The notes under the pieces are model-generated. The model searched no databases and was not told where the DNA came from. It saw only the letters and a program-made list of their open reading frames with translations. From NCBI GenBank assembly GCA_964017065.1, contig OZ024790.1:7877864-7941863 (forward strand): a stretch of DNA of 64,000 nucleotides, read 5' to 3'. Within the stretch, counting starts at the first letter, position 1. Each line of letters begins with the position of its first letter. This DNA is from Haliclona indistincta (Eukaryota; Porifera; Demospongiae; Haplosclerida; Chalinidae). The translations under genes and the position numbers were made by a program. Positions 32,859 through 43,800 of the stretch are shown piece after piece.

Positions 32859-35800
32859 GTCCTCCTTGCAGGCTGTTTTAGGGTCATAAAATAGTGTATA
32901 GCTGTCTCTCATTTTTCCCCCCCCCGAGACATTTTCTGAATTTGTAAAACAAGTCATAATTGTTAATTTTGACAAATTCACGAAAGCGATGAGAGCGCCT
33001 CTGCAAAGAGTATCTAAATATTTTGTTGAGCTTTTTGCTACTTTGCTAATAGTGTGGTCCTTTTTCATGCATAATGTTCTCTTCTTCCTCCTCATAGTTT
33101 CAAAGGCCAATGGGGTGTCGCGGCTGAATATGCTGAACGATTGTTTAAAGAAAGCAAGTGGTCTAAAGTACGCTCGTTAATTATCATCCTACTTATTGAA
33201 TTAATTATGTTGTCATGGTAATATCCTTGGGCATTGTAATACCATATTCGGGCGGATACATGTATATAATGAAATAATATGTACCTATGCTTTGTGGAGC
33301 TCATAAAAGAATCGCAAGAGAGGTACTTCAAGTGCCAAAATATTTAAGTCATTTTATTGTCCCTTCCTTGATTTTCTCATCTGCACTTGGGTGGACTCTC
33401 CCCATATCATCCTCTCTCAGCTCTCCCTTTCAGGCTTTATGCTCTCCCTTAGTCTCTCTCTCAGCTTCCCTCACCTTATTTATTATTTGTCATCATTCCC
33501 TGTGTCTCTCTCGCCAAATTATCATGCCAAGCCATCCTTCTCTCTCGACACATCATCTTCCCCCTCACCCACCATATAAACTTAATTAATCATCTCATTA
33601 TTTGCCCAATCGTCTGTCACTCTTGCCAAATTGCTCTTCCATTGTCTTCTACCTATTACATCTTCCTTGTTATATCTCTCCCTCCCTCCCTACCCCTCTC
33701 CCTCTCTCGCTCCACTAGGCGACGTTTTTGTACCAGAAAGCTGCTTTTCGACTAATGCTGCGGCACAAGAAATTTCTCCCTCCTCAGCAGGACCCAGATC
33801 TGGGTCCACCCACTCAAGAGGAGCTTGTTGACATGATGCAGTGAGCTATATCCCATATATAGTGTGTACGTCTTCAGCTCTGGTCACACACTACAGTAAT
33901 CATAAGGCACCTGGTCTCTATCAGACTGGTTTAGATAGTTTATTGAATTTTTCTCTTCTATCTCTTGATCACAGCATATACAAAGCCATACTCTTTCACA
34001 ACACAGCGTACATTGCAGTCACCATTGTTTCTCCGCCTGTAGACAGCACCGGCTGTCATTAAGATACAGTGGAACCCCTCTAAGGCGGACACCATTAGGA
34101 CCAACAAAATCGTCCACTACAGTGGAACCCCTCTTAGCGGACAACCCCTCTATAATGGACGCTTACTGAATCCCAAATATAACCCACATAATGTATAACA
34201 AACCCCTGACCAGAGGACACCCTCTCTATAGTGGACGATTTTGTTGGTCCCAATGGTGTCCGCCTTAGAGAGGTTCCACTGTATAGAGAGGGTGTTCTCT
34301 GGTCAGGGGTTTATTATACATTATGTGGGTTATATTTGGGATTCAGTAAGTGTCCATTATAGAGGGTTGTCCGTTGGATAGGGGTGTCTGCTAAGAGGGG
34401 TTCCACTGTAGTTTTAACTGTCACCCTTTGCTTAAGATATCATTGAGGTGACCTCGGACCACCGCAGGCGCTGGAACGTGCATCGGTGATTCTCGCAGCG
34501 CTGGCACGATGCCTCGTGACTTGTCACCTCTAGGTCGACACGACGGTTGTTTCCCGCATGTCAATTGTTGACCGAGCAAGTGTACTACCATGTCGTGGGA
34601 CCTGTTTATACACCAATGCTAACACGATGAACGATGACACTAGGACAATCGTATTCACGGAGCGCAGTATACACAATCACAGTCCAGGCAGTTATGGCAT
34701 GTACACAGACGGATAATAGCGTGCCTTGCTTACTGCTTATTGGTTAATCTGATCATTTTAAACCACCTACGTGAAGCTGTAACTCTGCACTGATCTGCAT
34801 AATCTGGTTAATTTTATAACCTCTCTCTCCCACCCTCTCCCACTCCCTCTCCTCCATTCCCCCTCCAGACGTATCCCTCCCCTGAAGCAGAGGATTGCGG
34901 GCAAATCAATACCAGTTGAAAAATTTGTGATAGCCAAGTCTGAACGGCATCTTCGCGGAGCTCGACTGCCCCTCTGCGGAATGGTTAGCTAAACATTGTA
35001 ATAATCAGCTGGAAAACCCCTCATGAATTAAAAATATTCATAGCTCCTCGCTAGTATTCTTTAAGTTAGAAGGTCAGATTCACCATGTTGTTAGCTCTTG
35101 TGTTTGTTTGGTACTAGATTAAGCATCCTTTCCCATGACAAAGATCACACATCTGTATACAGATAAATGTAGTTTATATAAGTAGTAGTAGGTACCATAT
35201 GTTGCTATGCATACTAAACTATGATTGTGCTGTGAATCTGTTTGAGTGAGCTATGCTGCATATTTGAGATCTGTTGATGGTATTTTCTGTAGGAGATGAT
35301 CTACGCTTGGAACGGGTTTCAAATCCTCTTCAAGAATAGGCCGCTGCTTGAAGACGTGCTTCGCGTGGTTTGGGACGAGAGGATGACCATCGAAGAAACC
35401 AGAGGTGACGTTTCGTCTCGTGTTGCGTACACTTTGATTATTCTCTGTAGAAGAAAATCCTGACTACGTGGACGATTGGGCAGTGGTAACTTTGATGCAA
35501 GGCGTCTGTTTTAAAGGGCTACAACGTTATGATGAAGCACAGCAATGCTTTGAAGCTGTTGTGGACAGGTAAAGTTACATTTACAAGTGCTCTTTCTTAC
35601 CACACTTCCACAACTTTCAGTATCACACGAGAATTAAATTATTTTCATTTTGGATTAAAGCTCTATAACGTTTTCTTCCCGACAGAGGTACCGAGTTACA
35701 GCACGATCTTTACACTGCCCCGGCTGCTAATATGGAGCTGGGGCTCCTTCATCTTGAGCTCGGGAATTTAGAGGAAGCGGAGAGACTACTGGAATCAACC

Positions 35801-36191
35801 AGGTAAGCAGTTATCAGTTTGTGCGCCTACAGTGTCTTTCTGGTGTAAAACAATGGCACCTCCCAGCAACCACAAAGTCAGCAGAGACACTTTGTAGCAC
35901 TATTTTGTAGCTTTTTCTTTGAAGAATGATCCGTGATATTATGTGGGCGCTCATCCTGTTTTTTCTATAAGCAGCCATCCTAGTTTCTTTACTATAGAAG
36001 TGGATTTGTGGTGACATTAATATACGCTTTACAATTTGCTGCCAACTGGCTCTTCCTTAATATGTTTTTCATGGAAAGTACTCTTATTTTATATTCATAG
36101 GACTGCGTACAAAGGTTACCATCTGGAGAGCAGAATACACTTCAGGATACATGCCGGGCTTTGCCGAATTTCACAGATAAAGTCAACTTAA
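25743..36191 (+). CDS. TTC39: TTC39-family tetratricopeptide protein, N-terminal exons missing
   Basis: Twelve exons join in phase: 25743-25842, 26251-26425, 29380-29450, 29728-29787, 30564-30655, 33098-33167, 33719-33840, 34869-34983, 35293-35404, 35451-35568, 35686-35802 and 36101-36191, about 414 codons. Diagnostic segments are SLGIGVFNMVISLLPGRVLK, LLEFVGFSGNRELGLEEL, EQWKQVHHLCWWEMNW, RIAGKSIPVEKFVIAKSERH and the C-terminal LESRIHFRIHAGLCRI. Animal TTC39 proteins are about 580-680 residues, so roughly the first 200 are absent. The frame at 25743 is open with no credible start, and an assembly gap lies upstream. The family is intracellular with TPR repeats; TTC39B has been linked to lipid metabolism in mammals, but the role in this animal is unknown. 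Which vertebrate paralogue (A, B or C) is closest cannot be decided. Introns hold minisatellites and MITEs. The phase of the first exon boundary is uncertain. Confidence 0.88.
25950..26105. repeat. About 22-bp tandem repeat in TTC39 intron
   Basis: About seven copies of CAAAATTTTACTCAAGCAAA with AG or AAAG endings lie in the 408-bp intron 25843-26250. Confidence 0.9.
26527..26655. mobile_element. MITE family 2, copy a
   Basis: Palindrome with arms reading TGTCACCTTCGTGCATTAAT and GTGTTCAGTCTCT on the left and their near reverse complement on the right. The centre holds GATGGAGGATGATCAGAGAC. Flanking sequences extend the inverted match weakly. Confidence 0.75.
26767..26946. mobile_element. 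MITE family 1, copy c (diverged ends)
   Basis: Starts CAGTGGAACCTCTCTAAGGC and ends CTAAGAGGGGTTATACTGC. Its interior (GTCCATTATAGAGAGGGTGT, TCAGGGGTTTATTATACATT) matches the family. The right terminus has two substitutions and the flanking TA has decayed on both sides. Confidence 0.8.
28273..28373. mobile_element. MITE family 2, copy b
   Basis: Palindrome with left arm GCCTTCGTGCACTAATGTGT and right arm ACACATTAGTGCATGAAGGT. The centre GATGGAGGATGATCAGAGAC is shared with copy a. Confidence 0.75.
28408..28622. mobile_element. MITE family 2, copy c (longer arms)
   Basis: The inverted repeat extends outward from GCGTCACCTTAATGCACTAA through GCAATGCTGAGCAAATAGCA on the left and its counterpart CTATTCCCTTCAGCATTGCA on the right, showing the fuller length of the family. 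Confidence 0.75.
29469..29722. repeat. (ACTC)n/(CT)n low-complexity tract filling a TTC39 intron
   Basis: Nearly the whole intron 29451-29727 is CACTCACT/TCTCTC sequence. Open frames of His-Ser-Leu repeats over it are artefacts. Confidence 0.95.
30868..31570. repeat. Minisatellite with 33-bp units passing into 23-bp units
   Basis: The first copies have the unit CTACTATTTCAAGATAGTAG plus CTTATGTACAAGG. From about 31060 the unit is TAGTAGTAGCTTATGTACAA plus GGC, some 22 copies with ACAA/ATAA variants. The shorter unit can be derived from the longer by loss of the TTTCAAGATA part. Confidence 0.92.
31806..31930. repeat. Five copies of a degenerate 25-bp repeat
   Basis: Five 25-bp segments with the consensus NGGAANCTTNCCGGNAACAT plus TAC. 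Each has a short palindromic core (CCGG with flanking TT/AA). Together they measure exactly 125 bp. Confidence 0.7.
32808..32857. repeat. (CA)n microsatellite
   Basis: About 25 CA dinucleotides preceded by a CT run. Confidence 0.95.
34067..34408. mobile_element. MITE family 1, copy d (outer element, interrupted)
   Basis: Starts CAGTGGAACCCCTCTAAGGC and ends AGAGGGGTTCCACTG, flanked by TA (34065-34066 and 34409-34410). It is split by a second copy of the same family at 34120-34281. Removing the insert and one TA restores the family consensus GTCCACTATAGAGAGGGTG. Confidence 0.93.
34120..34281. mobile_element. MITE family 1, copy e (nested in copy d)
   Basis: The 162-bp element starts CAGTGGAACCCCTCTTAGCG and ends AGAGAGGTTCCACTG, flanked by TA (34118-34119 and 34282-34283). 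It lies in inverse orientation to the host copy. The boundaries are exact. Confidence 0.93.
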
Positions 36192-36586
36192 AGACATTTA
36201 TATTTATTTTCAAAAAGCAGTATAACTGCCTAGTCCCCACAGCACATGAACAAAAGTTTTCTTTATAATTGCGCAATACTAGTTTGCGATTTTTATTGGG
36301 TGACATAATAGCTCGGTTTGTAAACACTTTGATGGTTAATTAAATAATAATTATTAACTTGTTATTATTCATGTGCGTTAAGTTGTTGCGAAGCAATATA
36401 AAAGAGAGCTCGAGCCTTGCTGCACGATAAAGTAAAGTCAGCTGTGAAGAATACTAGTACGAGTTCACTGCTAATAAATTTGTTCGTCTGTATCTACCAG
36501 CTCGTCTCTGTTGGCTCCTATACATGCTCCCTCGAGTCCCTTGCAACGACAAGACTGCTACTCCCGGAACTAACTCTACTGCAAGA
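36192..36586. other. Spacer between TTC39 and the Cys-rich gene
   Basis: AT-rich 3' flank of TTC39 followed by the probable promoter of the next gene. TATAAAAG at 36398-36405 is a possible TATA box about 180 bp before the chosen start at 36587. An in-frame upstream ATG lies at 36524. Confidence 0.5.
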
Positions 36587-38963
36587 ATGGCTGCCTACTG
36601 CTGGAGATATCCCATGTCCTTGCTACTCGTCCTTGCTGCTGTACTACTGTCGGCGTCTGCAGCTCCTACGACCACAGGTGAGAGTCTCCCCTCCCCGTGT
36701 GCATGCACTGTGGGCACTGGCTCATTGACGAAGCGACCGCAAACAAGTCAATGAACAAACAGCTTACAAGTGAACGTGCGTTTGCTTAACAAGCCGTGAC
36801 GCTAGTTTGGTGCACATGGTCAGCTGGGAGACGCCATAACTACACTCGTAGCCGGCTCTCTCGTAAAGCACTCCACTACACTCGCTTGTTATTGTTGCAG
36901 CGGTGCATTCCACTAGAATGGGATGTTAGAGTATCGGTGCGACTTCCAAGACGTTCTTACATCCAGCAGCCATCTGTTCCACACATGCACTCTTCGCAAC
37001 TTTAGTCAAGCTATTAGCGAGTATGTTGACAAGTAAGATAGTCTGGCTTCCTAGCATAACAGCGTTTGTCGCTTATCCCGCTAACCGTTTATTAGTCAAA
37101 TACTTAAACAAACAGTCTCACGACTGTTATTGCTAGTCAAGTAGACAAGTGCACGTTTTACTACTCGGTTAAAGTAGAATGGTCCAATGTCTGTAAACAA
37201 TGAATAAGATTGACATGTAGCACAATGCGGTTTGTTTCTTCTTGAGCATAAGCATAAGTGGTTTCAAATTTCATTATTGCTTTAGTCCAACCGTTTAGTG
37301 GTGTCCCTAGACTAACTCTCCAGCCACCTGTGGTGAACTGGTCAGTGTCTAGGCTGTATTCTTTAGGCTTTGTTCCACGGAAGCCTGCAACAATAATTTA
37401 CCAATTTTCACACCCAAATAAACCTGTTGTTTGATACCAAACATTATATCCAATTGTCTTCTCATTACAGAACACACCCAACACAGAAGGGCTTCAAGAC
37501 CTGGGCTCCAACGTAACCTCTGCCTCCACTTCATGTCACAGCCTCAAAGTTATCTCTCATGTGGATTCCACGACTCGTGCATCGAACCTCTCCTACCGTG
37601 TGGAAGGAACGGATTTGCCCTCTCCTACTCCAAACATAGATGCAACACTGTCCGCTTCATCCGTCAATCGTCTAGTAACTGTGCTCAATGTCTCAACCAT
37701 CAAGCAGTAGTTGATTGGGCAGTGAACAGCGAGCGCTGTCTACAGACAGAACTCCACACTCTCGCACAGAGCTGGGCCAGCAAGATGACCTCCAGGCAAA
37801 CAGCAAGACCAGACCCCCCTGAGTGTCTCCACTTTGAGCGTGAAGCCTTGCAGAAGCTCTCGACCTGTTACTCCAAACACAGTTCCGCTGTCTGCCAGCT
37901 CTTGAACTCTGGTAATCTTAGCACAATCACCAGCGACCTCAACAAGGTCATGACCGCTTTCAAGAAAAGTGACTACTACACTCCGGCCGTCAAATCCCAT
38001 CTTGTCGACATGCTAGCTAGCTGTAACAGCACCCAAACTGACTCAATCGTTGATGCTATTTTTCCTCCCGAGCCGAAAAAGATTCTCTTCTGTGCAGCAA
38101 CGTACACAACCGGTCAATCGCAAGTTAACATGGTCGAGAAAATTGCCGGTCACCTCGGCCGTGACCTAAACCAGTTCGCATACGCCGGAAGAGGAGATGT
38201 CGACAGTGATGGAGAATTCGCTGATGACTCGATATGCCGTGTACACGCACCAAATGGACTCAATCTTTTGAGGAACTATCAGCTCATCATGTGGACCACA
38301 AACGTCAACGACACTGCTAAGATTGACAGCCTGATCGCTGATCTCAACAGGGCTCACACGATCAATGTGGATGCCTCAACTATCATGAAATACTTTGTGT
38401 ACAGAACTGACAAGGCCTTGAGTAATTCGTGTGGTAACGGGCAAAGGGAGGCCGGAGAATTGTGTGACGTGTTTGCAAACACAGGAATGTCCAACTTTGG
38501 TTGTAATGAACAGTGTATGCCCGTGGCAGGCTACGAGTGTACCATTTCAAAGTTTGAGAATTCCACCTGTCAGCAGACCATATGTGGAGATGGAAAGAGA
38601 ACCTCAGATGAAGAATGCGATGCTGGTAGTGAACAAGTTGGCTGCTCCTCCAGTTGCAAGCGACAGGATGGATTCGTCTGCTCTCAGAACCTCTACAATA
38701 GCAAGTCAGTGTGCACTGCAGTACCATCAGCAAGCAGCATAACTCCACAGCAATTGCAAGCACAACAGCAATCAGCGCCAGCTTCCTCAGACTCCTCATC
38801 ACAACATAGAGCAACAGCAGCTGCAGCAACGGCTTCATCTCAACACCTCTCCGCAACTTCATCAAGCAGCTCACACTGGAGAACTCGTTCGCTGTTGTCA
38901 GGCTTACTTCCTGTGTTGACGGCGTTGTTGGTCGGGCAAGCATTCTTCCTGGGCCACAGATAA
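36587..38963 (+). CDS. Secreted, probably GPI-anchored Cys-rich protein with a DUF4215-like region, 527 aa
   Basis: Exons 36587-36677 and 37471-38963 join in phase. The start has a strong Kozak context (AAGAATGG); an ATG 21 codons upstream is in frame but would bury the signal peptide. Residues about 9-26 are a hydrophobic signal peptide (MSLLLVLAAVLLSASAA). A Cys-rich N-terminal part contains CGFHDSCIEPLLPCGRNGFA, a spacing I recall from unnamed invertebrate extracellular proteins. From about residue 345 come CGNGQREAGELCD and CGDGKRTSDEECDAG, each followed by GYxC or GFxC, the pattern of DUF4215 Cys-rich repeats. A Gln/Ser-rich stretch and a hydrophobic C-terminus (LLSGLLPVLTALLVGQAFFL) with no cytoplasmic tail suggest a GPI anchor. 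Role unknown; the cell surface is likely. Poly(A) signals AATAAA lie at 39166 and 39240. The 793-bp intron shows nothing else. Confidence 0.8.
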
Positions 38964-39862
38964 TCCACCTGGGAGTTATAGAACACACAATCAAGCAGGT
39001 TATCGGTTATTTTGTATTATAGGCTGGCCAACATCACTATTGGTTGTCTTCCCAACGAACATCACTATTCTCACTCTCTCTCTCATCTCTTTGTCTCTCA
39101 GATTAATCTATCTATTGATAGCAATTATTATTCATTTTAAAACTTCAGAGATTATTATTATTATGAATAAATTAATCTATTATCATGGTTGTTCATTCCT
39201 ATCATATTATACGTAACAATGTATCATGCGTCCTTCAATAATAAAATTATTTCAAGCATCAACAACAAACTGCTGCTATTATAACTCATAGTTTCCGATA
39301 CCAACACGATGCGTTATCACTTGTCATGAGAAACAGTGTAGCTGTGTAAACACTGACTGCATACTATAAGGCTGCATTCAACCACTATCGTAACTATGGT
39401 AGCTAAGTGATCATGTAAATTTTGTTATCACAGTCGTTTGTATAGAGGAGGTGTACACAGCTGGAGGGCCTTACATTCCAGAGCAGGGAAACTATTCAGT
39501 GTCTTAGAACAATGCAAGCTGGTAGTGTAGTCAATAGGAGACACTGTGACTGCATAGCTCCTGGCTACAATCACTACTAGCAGCCAACAGCTTGTATTCG
39601 GCACCTGATCGACATTACGTGGTTTGGTTAGGTATATCGTTATTGCAATCAAATTCAATCAAGCAGATTCTTGCTAATACAAAATGCATTTACAGCGATT
39701 TTCAGGCTTTCGCAATGCTGGCGTGAAAAGCGTACTGACACTTTATCTCCACAGCTAAAGAAACTGAACACATTAGTGCATAAAGGTGATGTTCTACCCT
39801 TATCACTGCTCCAGCATTGCAAGAAGCCTGAAATCGCTGCAACAAACAAACTATGAATATCA
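38964..39862. other. Intergenic region between the Cys-rich gene and MMACHC (convergent)
   Basis: 3' flank with two AATAAA motifs (39166-39171 and 39240-39245), then AT-rich DNA, then a family 2 MITE (39692-39841) ending 21 bp from the MMACHC stop codon. No gene is seen. Confidence 0.6.
39692..39841. mobile_element. MITE family 2, copy d
   Basis: The left end ACAGCGATTTTCAGGCTTTC mirrors the right end AAGCCTGAAATCGCTGC. The interior holds AACTGAACACATTAGTGCAT and GCAATGCTGG/CCAGCATTGC, shared with the copies in the TTC39 intron. It shows the outermost termini of the family best. Confidence 0.8.
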
Positions 39863-40684
39863 TTAGAAAGCTCCAGAGCACTGTTCTAGTCTAATCCACT
39901 CAGAAACTAGTTCTTTACGAAGTTCTGGCTTAGTACCAAAATATTTCTGTTGATCCTCGGAATAGCGCTGTTTCACAGGTCCATCCAGTATGTCACGATA
40001 TCTCCATTCTTGCCAGTGGAAGTTGAATTCCTCCAGCAGCTCGACTCTCTTGCTCTCGCTGTGAACACAGTCAAGCGGTTCTGCTCTGCTTAGCTCAGGG
40101 ACCAGCATGTCTTTGAATATTAGGACACCTCTCAGTGCAAACCAACCCCCGTACAGAGGATGAATTGAAACTCCGTACATTTTCTTCTTGCCGTCCCAAG
40201 GAGGATTTTTGACATCACTCAGCTGGTAATAGTAGGCCGCCCCGGCTACGTGACCTGCCGTTTGGACTAGTATCTTAGGACGACGACTAGGAAGAAGCTC
40301 AAAATCTTGCAAGCTATAAACATCGTGAGAAGCAAAGAGATCTCTCATTTTATCGAACTGGAGTCTCAAACAGCGATCCAGTGGATCCGATGCTTCCCCA
40401 GGCACGTATTGCTGCTGTGAATGGTGCTTGACCAGATAGGGTTTAAACAACGACTCGAACATGTTTGGTGAACTGATAACGACCACGCCCAGAGTGTCTG
40501 AGTGGTAAGGCAGCTTGAAGACTTCTTGGACCGTGTCATTGTACCAGCCTATCTGTGTTTGCAATCACGTCATAATAAACGAAGCAGCTACAAACCAGGT
40601 CACCTTAAATGGGTAGAATTCTAGCCCCAATCCGCCCATATTCTCGCTAAGAGTGCCTACCACGTGGCGGGCTGTATCCGCCAT
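39863..40684 (-). CDS. MMACHC: MMACHC: cobalamin-processing (cyanocobalamin decyanase/dealkylase) protein, 256 aa
   Basis: Exon 1 is 40604-40684 and exon 2 is 39863-40552, joined in phase (GLEFYPFK + IGWYND). MMACHC binds incoming vitamin B12, removes the upper ligand and hands cobalamin to the methionine synthase and methylmalonyl-CoA mutase routes; it is cytosolic. The hallmark KILVQTAGHVAGAAYYYQ is complete, with His128 at the place of the human cobalamin-binding His122. Further matches are SIHPLYGGWFALRGV, EFNFHWQEWRYRD and QRYSEDQQKYFGT. The protein ends soon after this, lacking the Pro-rich C-terminal extension of the mammalian protein, as in many invertebrates. It is divergent with the Roco kinase gene: the two ATGs are 142 bp apart. 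Confidence 0.96.
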
Positions 40685-40826
40685 GTTTGCTGAGCCAGCG
40701 AGCCCCACCTACTAATTAGCGTCTGGAGCAAGCCACGCCTTACAGCATACCGAGGGGTCACTGGGTGTCGCTGATGTACCGAGCTATGCTTGCTCGACCC
40801 AGCCCGCTCGCCATCTCGATTTTACA
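40685..40826. promoter_or_regulatory. Short bidirectional promoter, MMACHC / Roco kinase
   Basis: Only 142 bp separate the start codons of two divergent genes, so both promoters and 5' UTRs must overlap or share this segment. It is moderately GC-rich without a clear TATA box. The inference rests on geometry alone. Confidence 0.6.
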
Positions 40827-43800
40827 ATGATGGATGGTGCTATTAGCGAGAGGGCTGTTAGCAGCGCCAACAACGTCACTCTTCCTGCAGCTGGTGTCGG
40901 AAGTGACGCGAAACCTACCCGCTTCCCTCTCGAAGGGATTCGTCTCACAGTGCACATCCTGGGCAGCAGAGGCTGTGGGAAGAGTACACTGTACGACCAA
41001 TGGCGTGAATCGTCCGTCTGCGCAGCTCTGAGAAGATTCGCAGACGTTCAAATCAAGCAGGAGGTAATCAATACTGAATACTGCACAATTATGTGCGAGT
41101 GACAGACATTTGATGCATACAAACACTCGGGTATAAGATTGCACATGCCTCAGTTTGAGGGTGAGATGTGGTATTGCAAGATTGTAGCATATTGATAGTA
41201 TGGTATTATTTACTAGTAGTATAATATCCATACATTATGCTATCATATACACATCTTTGATAGTGATAGAGGTGTCTTGTAGACCTATCATGTGTCTACA
41301 CCACTCTCTCACTGCAAACACCATTGCTCTGGTATGCATTGCGGTGTTTTCATTGCTATATTTGGTGCATACAGATTGCTTAAGAATGCTTCCTAGCATT
41401 ATGTTTGTTGTTATTCGCTCAACACAAACAATGTGCAATTTGTTACATAAATAGTACTTGTGTCGGCCTTGTGCATAAGTAAATATGCACACTTCGTCAA
41501 AACTAAAAATTGTCCCTGATCAATAACACGCAATTATTATGAATAAATTCTGGTTTTAGGACGGAGTGGGGCCCGATACTCTGCGCACATTAGATGACCC
41601 ACTGTGGACAGCTACCTCTGTGTTTGTGGTGATGTACAGAAGCAGTAACACGGTTAGTTATAGCTCTAGAAATTCACTCACTCACTCACTCACTCATGAA
41701 TGAATGAATTTACTCACCTCCTTATCTTTTACTCATGCATGCATTGACCTACTCACTTACTTACTCACCCACTAATGCACTTACTCACTCATTCACTCAC
41801 TCACTGATATTATTATTATTATAATAATTATTATCTGCAGCATTCTGCTTACTATGCTAAGGAGTGCCTATCCATAATCTTGACCTCTTTCAAAAGATAT
41901 CAACCTAATGTCATACTCCTTGAGAACGTTGACAATCCCAATTTTGATGCTGAGACTCAAGAGCCATCAGAGGTATACATCATAATTATTTTGCTCAGCT
42001 CACGTAACTGCCATTTTATGCTCACAGACTCCTGATGGAGAATTTGACAGCTATGACGTTCCCTTCTTTGTTGCAAATGTGAAGCAATCGGTTCAACTCC
42101 CGGGGCTGTTTGAGCATGCTATAGTTCGACCTCTACTGCAGACACTGGATGATGACGATATACAACAGGTGTGTGACAAAAATAATGAAAGTTTTTCTTG
42201 TATTACAATATCATTTCAAATTCCTATGTTATTTTTTGCCGTGCAGATAATGTCACTAGCTTGTCAGTCAGGTAGCTGCACAACGCTTAAGCTACTTGTG
42301 AGTGCTGGCAAGCAGCCGTGCCCTCAGGACTGGATAGTTGAGGTGCTGAGAAGACTCAGTGACTTAACTGTCAATCATACCTTGGTCCCTCGCTTGCTGG
42401 AGATTGTTGAACTTACTTATCACCTCGACAAACAAAATTGTTTGGACTATGTACGATCCCAGCTCCCAATGCAGCCTACTGCTTGTCTTCTCACCCTCAA
42501 TCACGTCTGCCAACAGACACTACCAACTAACAATGCTACCAACAGAAATTCCCAGTATCTGCTCTTGGACAACATGAAGCTGCAGCTTCTTCCAGCTCCT
42601 GGAGTAGCTAACACCGCCTTCACACAAATCTCACTTGCCGGCAATAGCTTGGAGAGCATTCCCGAAGAGCTGATGCAACTATCTCTTCTCACAACTCTCA
42701 ATCTTTCACGCAACGATCTGGAGCAGTTTCCTTCAGTTCTTCGTTGGAACTGTCCGAAACTAAGAGAGCTCAACCTGTCTCACAACAGACTGGTCGACTC
42801 ATCGGAGAAGCTGCTCAAGCAACGAACAAGAGGACAAAATGTTGATTTCATGGGAGATTCTGCCGATAAACACAGTCAACCGCAGCAGAAATTACTGCAT
42901 CTAACAGGTCAAAATCTCTACCCTTGCATATACTCGCTCAAAATGGTTGATTTGAGTCATAATCCAAGACTCTCTCAGCTACCAGATTGGGTATGTGTCC
43001 TTCCAAATCTTGCACTGCTAAATATCCAGAGCTTACCAAAGCTAAAGCAACTACCTCACCAACTTGCCATATGGAACAACCTAGCCATCATCCGAGTTGA
43101 TCTGGAAAACATCACATCCCCTCCTCCTTCCGTCTGTCAACAAGGATCACAAGCAATCATCGCGTATCTTCGCTGTCAGCTTCGAGGTTCTCTGCACTAT
43201 CGGCACATGCGTCTGATGCTGCTAGGCAAGGAAGGAGTGGGCAAGACTAGCACATTCAAGCAGCTTGTGACTGAGAGGGCCAGCAGGCAACGTACAAGAT
43301 CGTCAATGGAAGTGGCTTTCTATGAATATCGCAGCAATTTGTCTGGAAAAAATTGTAAAGTGACTTATCACTTGATCGATTTCGAAGAGCATTCTACAAC
43401 AGCCGTCTATAAGTGCTTCCTCACTCAACGATGCGTCTATCTCTGTCTATGGAATGCTGCTGAGGGAAAGAGCGGATTGGAGAGTCTGATACCATGGCTG
43501 CATTGTATCCACTCAAGTGTTTCCAATGCAGCTGTTATCCTGGTTGGTACTCATGCTGACCAGGATCCTAGTCTCACAAATAAAATGGTCACCCAATGGC
43601 AGCAAGAAGTCCTTCTTTCCTCCGGTAATTATTCCTCTCACGGCCTTCCTCGTGTTGCTAAGTGTGTCCTTATCAATTCACACAGCCAAGCTGACATTGA
43701 GCGTCTGAAGAGAGAGATCCACAGCATCACTATGCAGCTATCCAGCACATTATCCAGCAAGCCTCTAATAGAGGAACAAGTGCCTCGTTCATACATTGAG

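Larger units (their letters stand above)
30656..33097. other. TTC39 intron (2.44 kb) rich in tandem repeats
   Basis: Holds the 33/23-bp minisatellite (30868-31570), a 25-bp five-copy repeat (31806-31930), a three-copy repeat of about 70 bp containing TACTGCTCTATAGCAGACAC (about 32310-32490) and a CA microsatellite (32808-32857). No gene is supported inside. The intron before it (29788-30563) and those after it (33168-33718 and 34984-35292) show only pyrimidine-rich tracts. Confidence 0.7.
33841..34868. other. TTC39 intron with nested MITEs
   Basis: Contains the nested family 1 pair at 34067-34408. The rest, including a GC-richer stretch at 34440-34700, shows no recognisable gene. Confidence 0.6.

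Noticed and set aside
42169..42246. Treating the 1089-codon frame from 42079 as one uninterrupted exon
   Set aside because: Good donor and acceptor sites flank a 78-bp segment of low-complexity hydrophobic codons; splicing is the better model, though retention remains possible.
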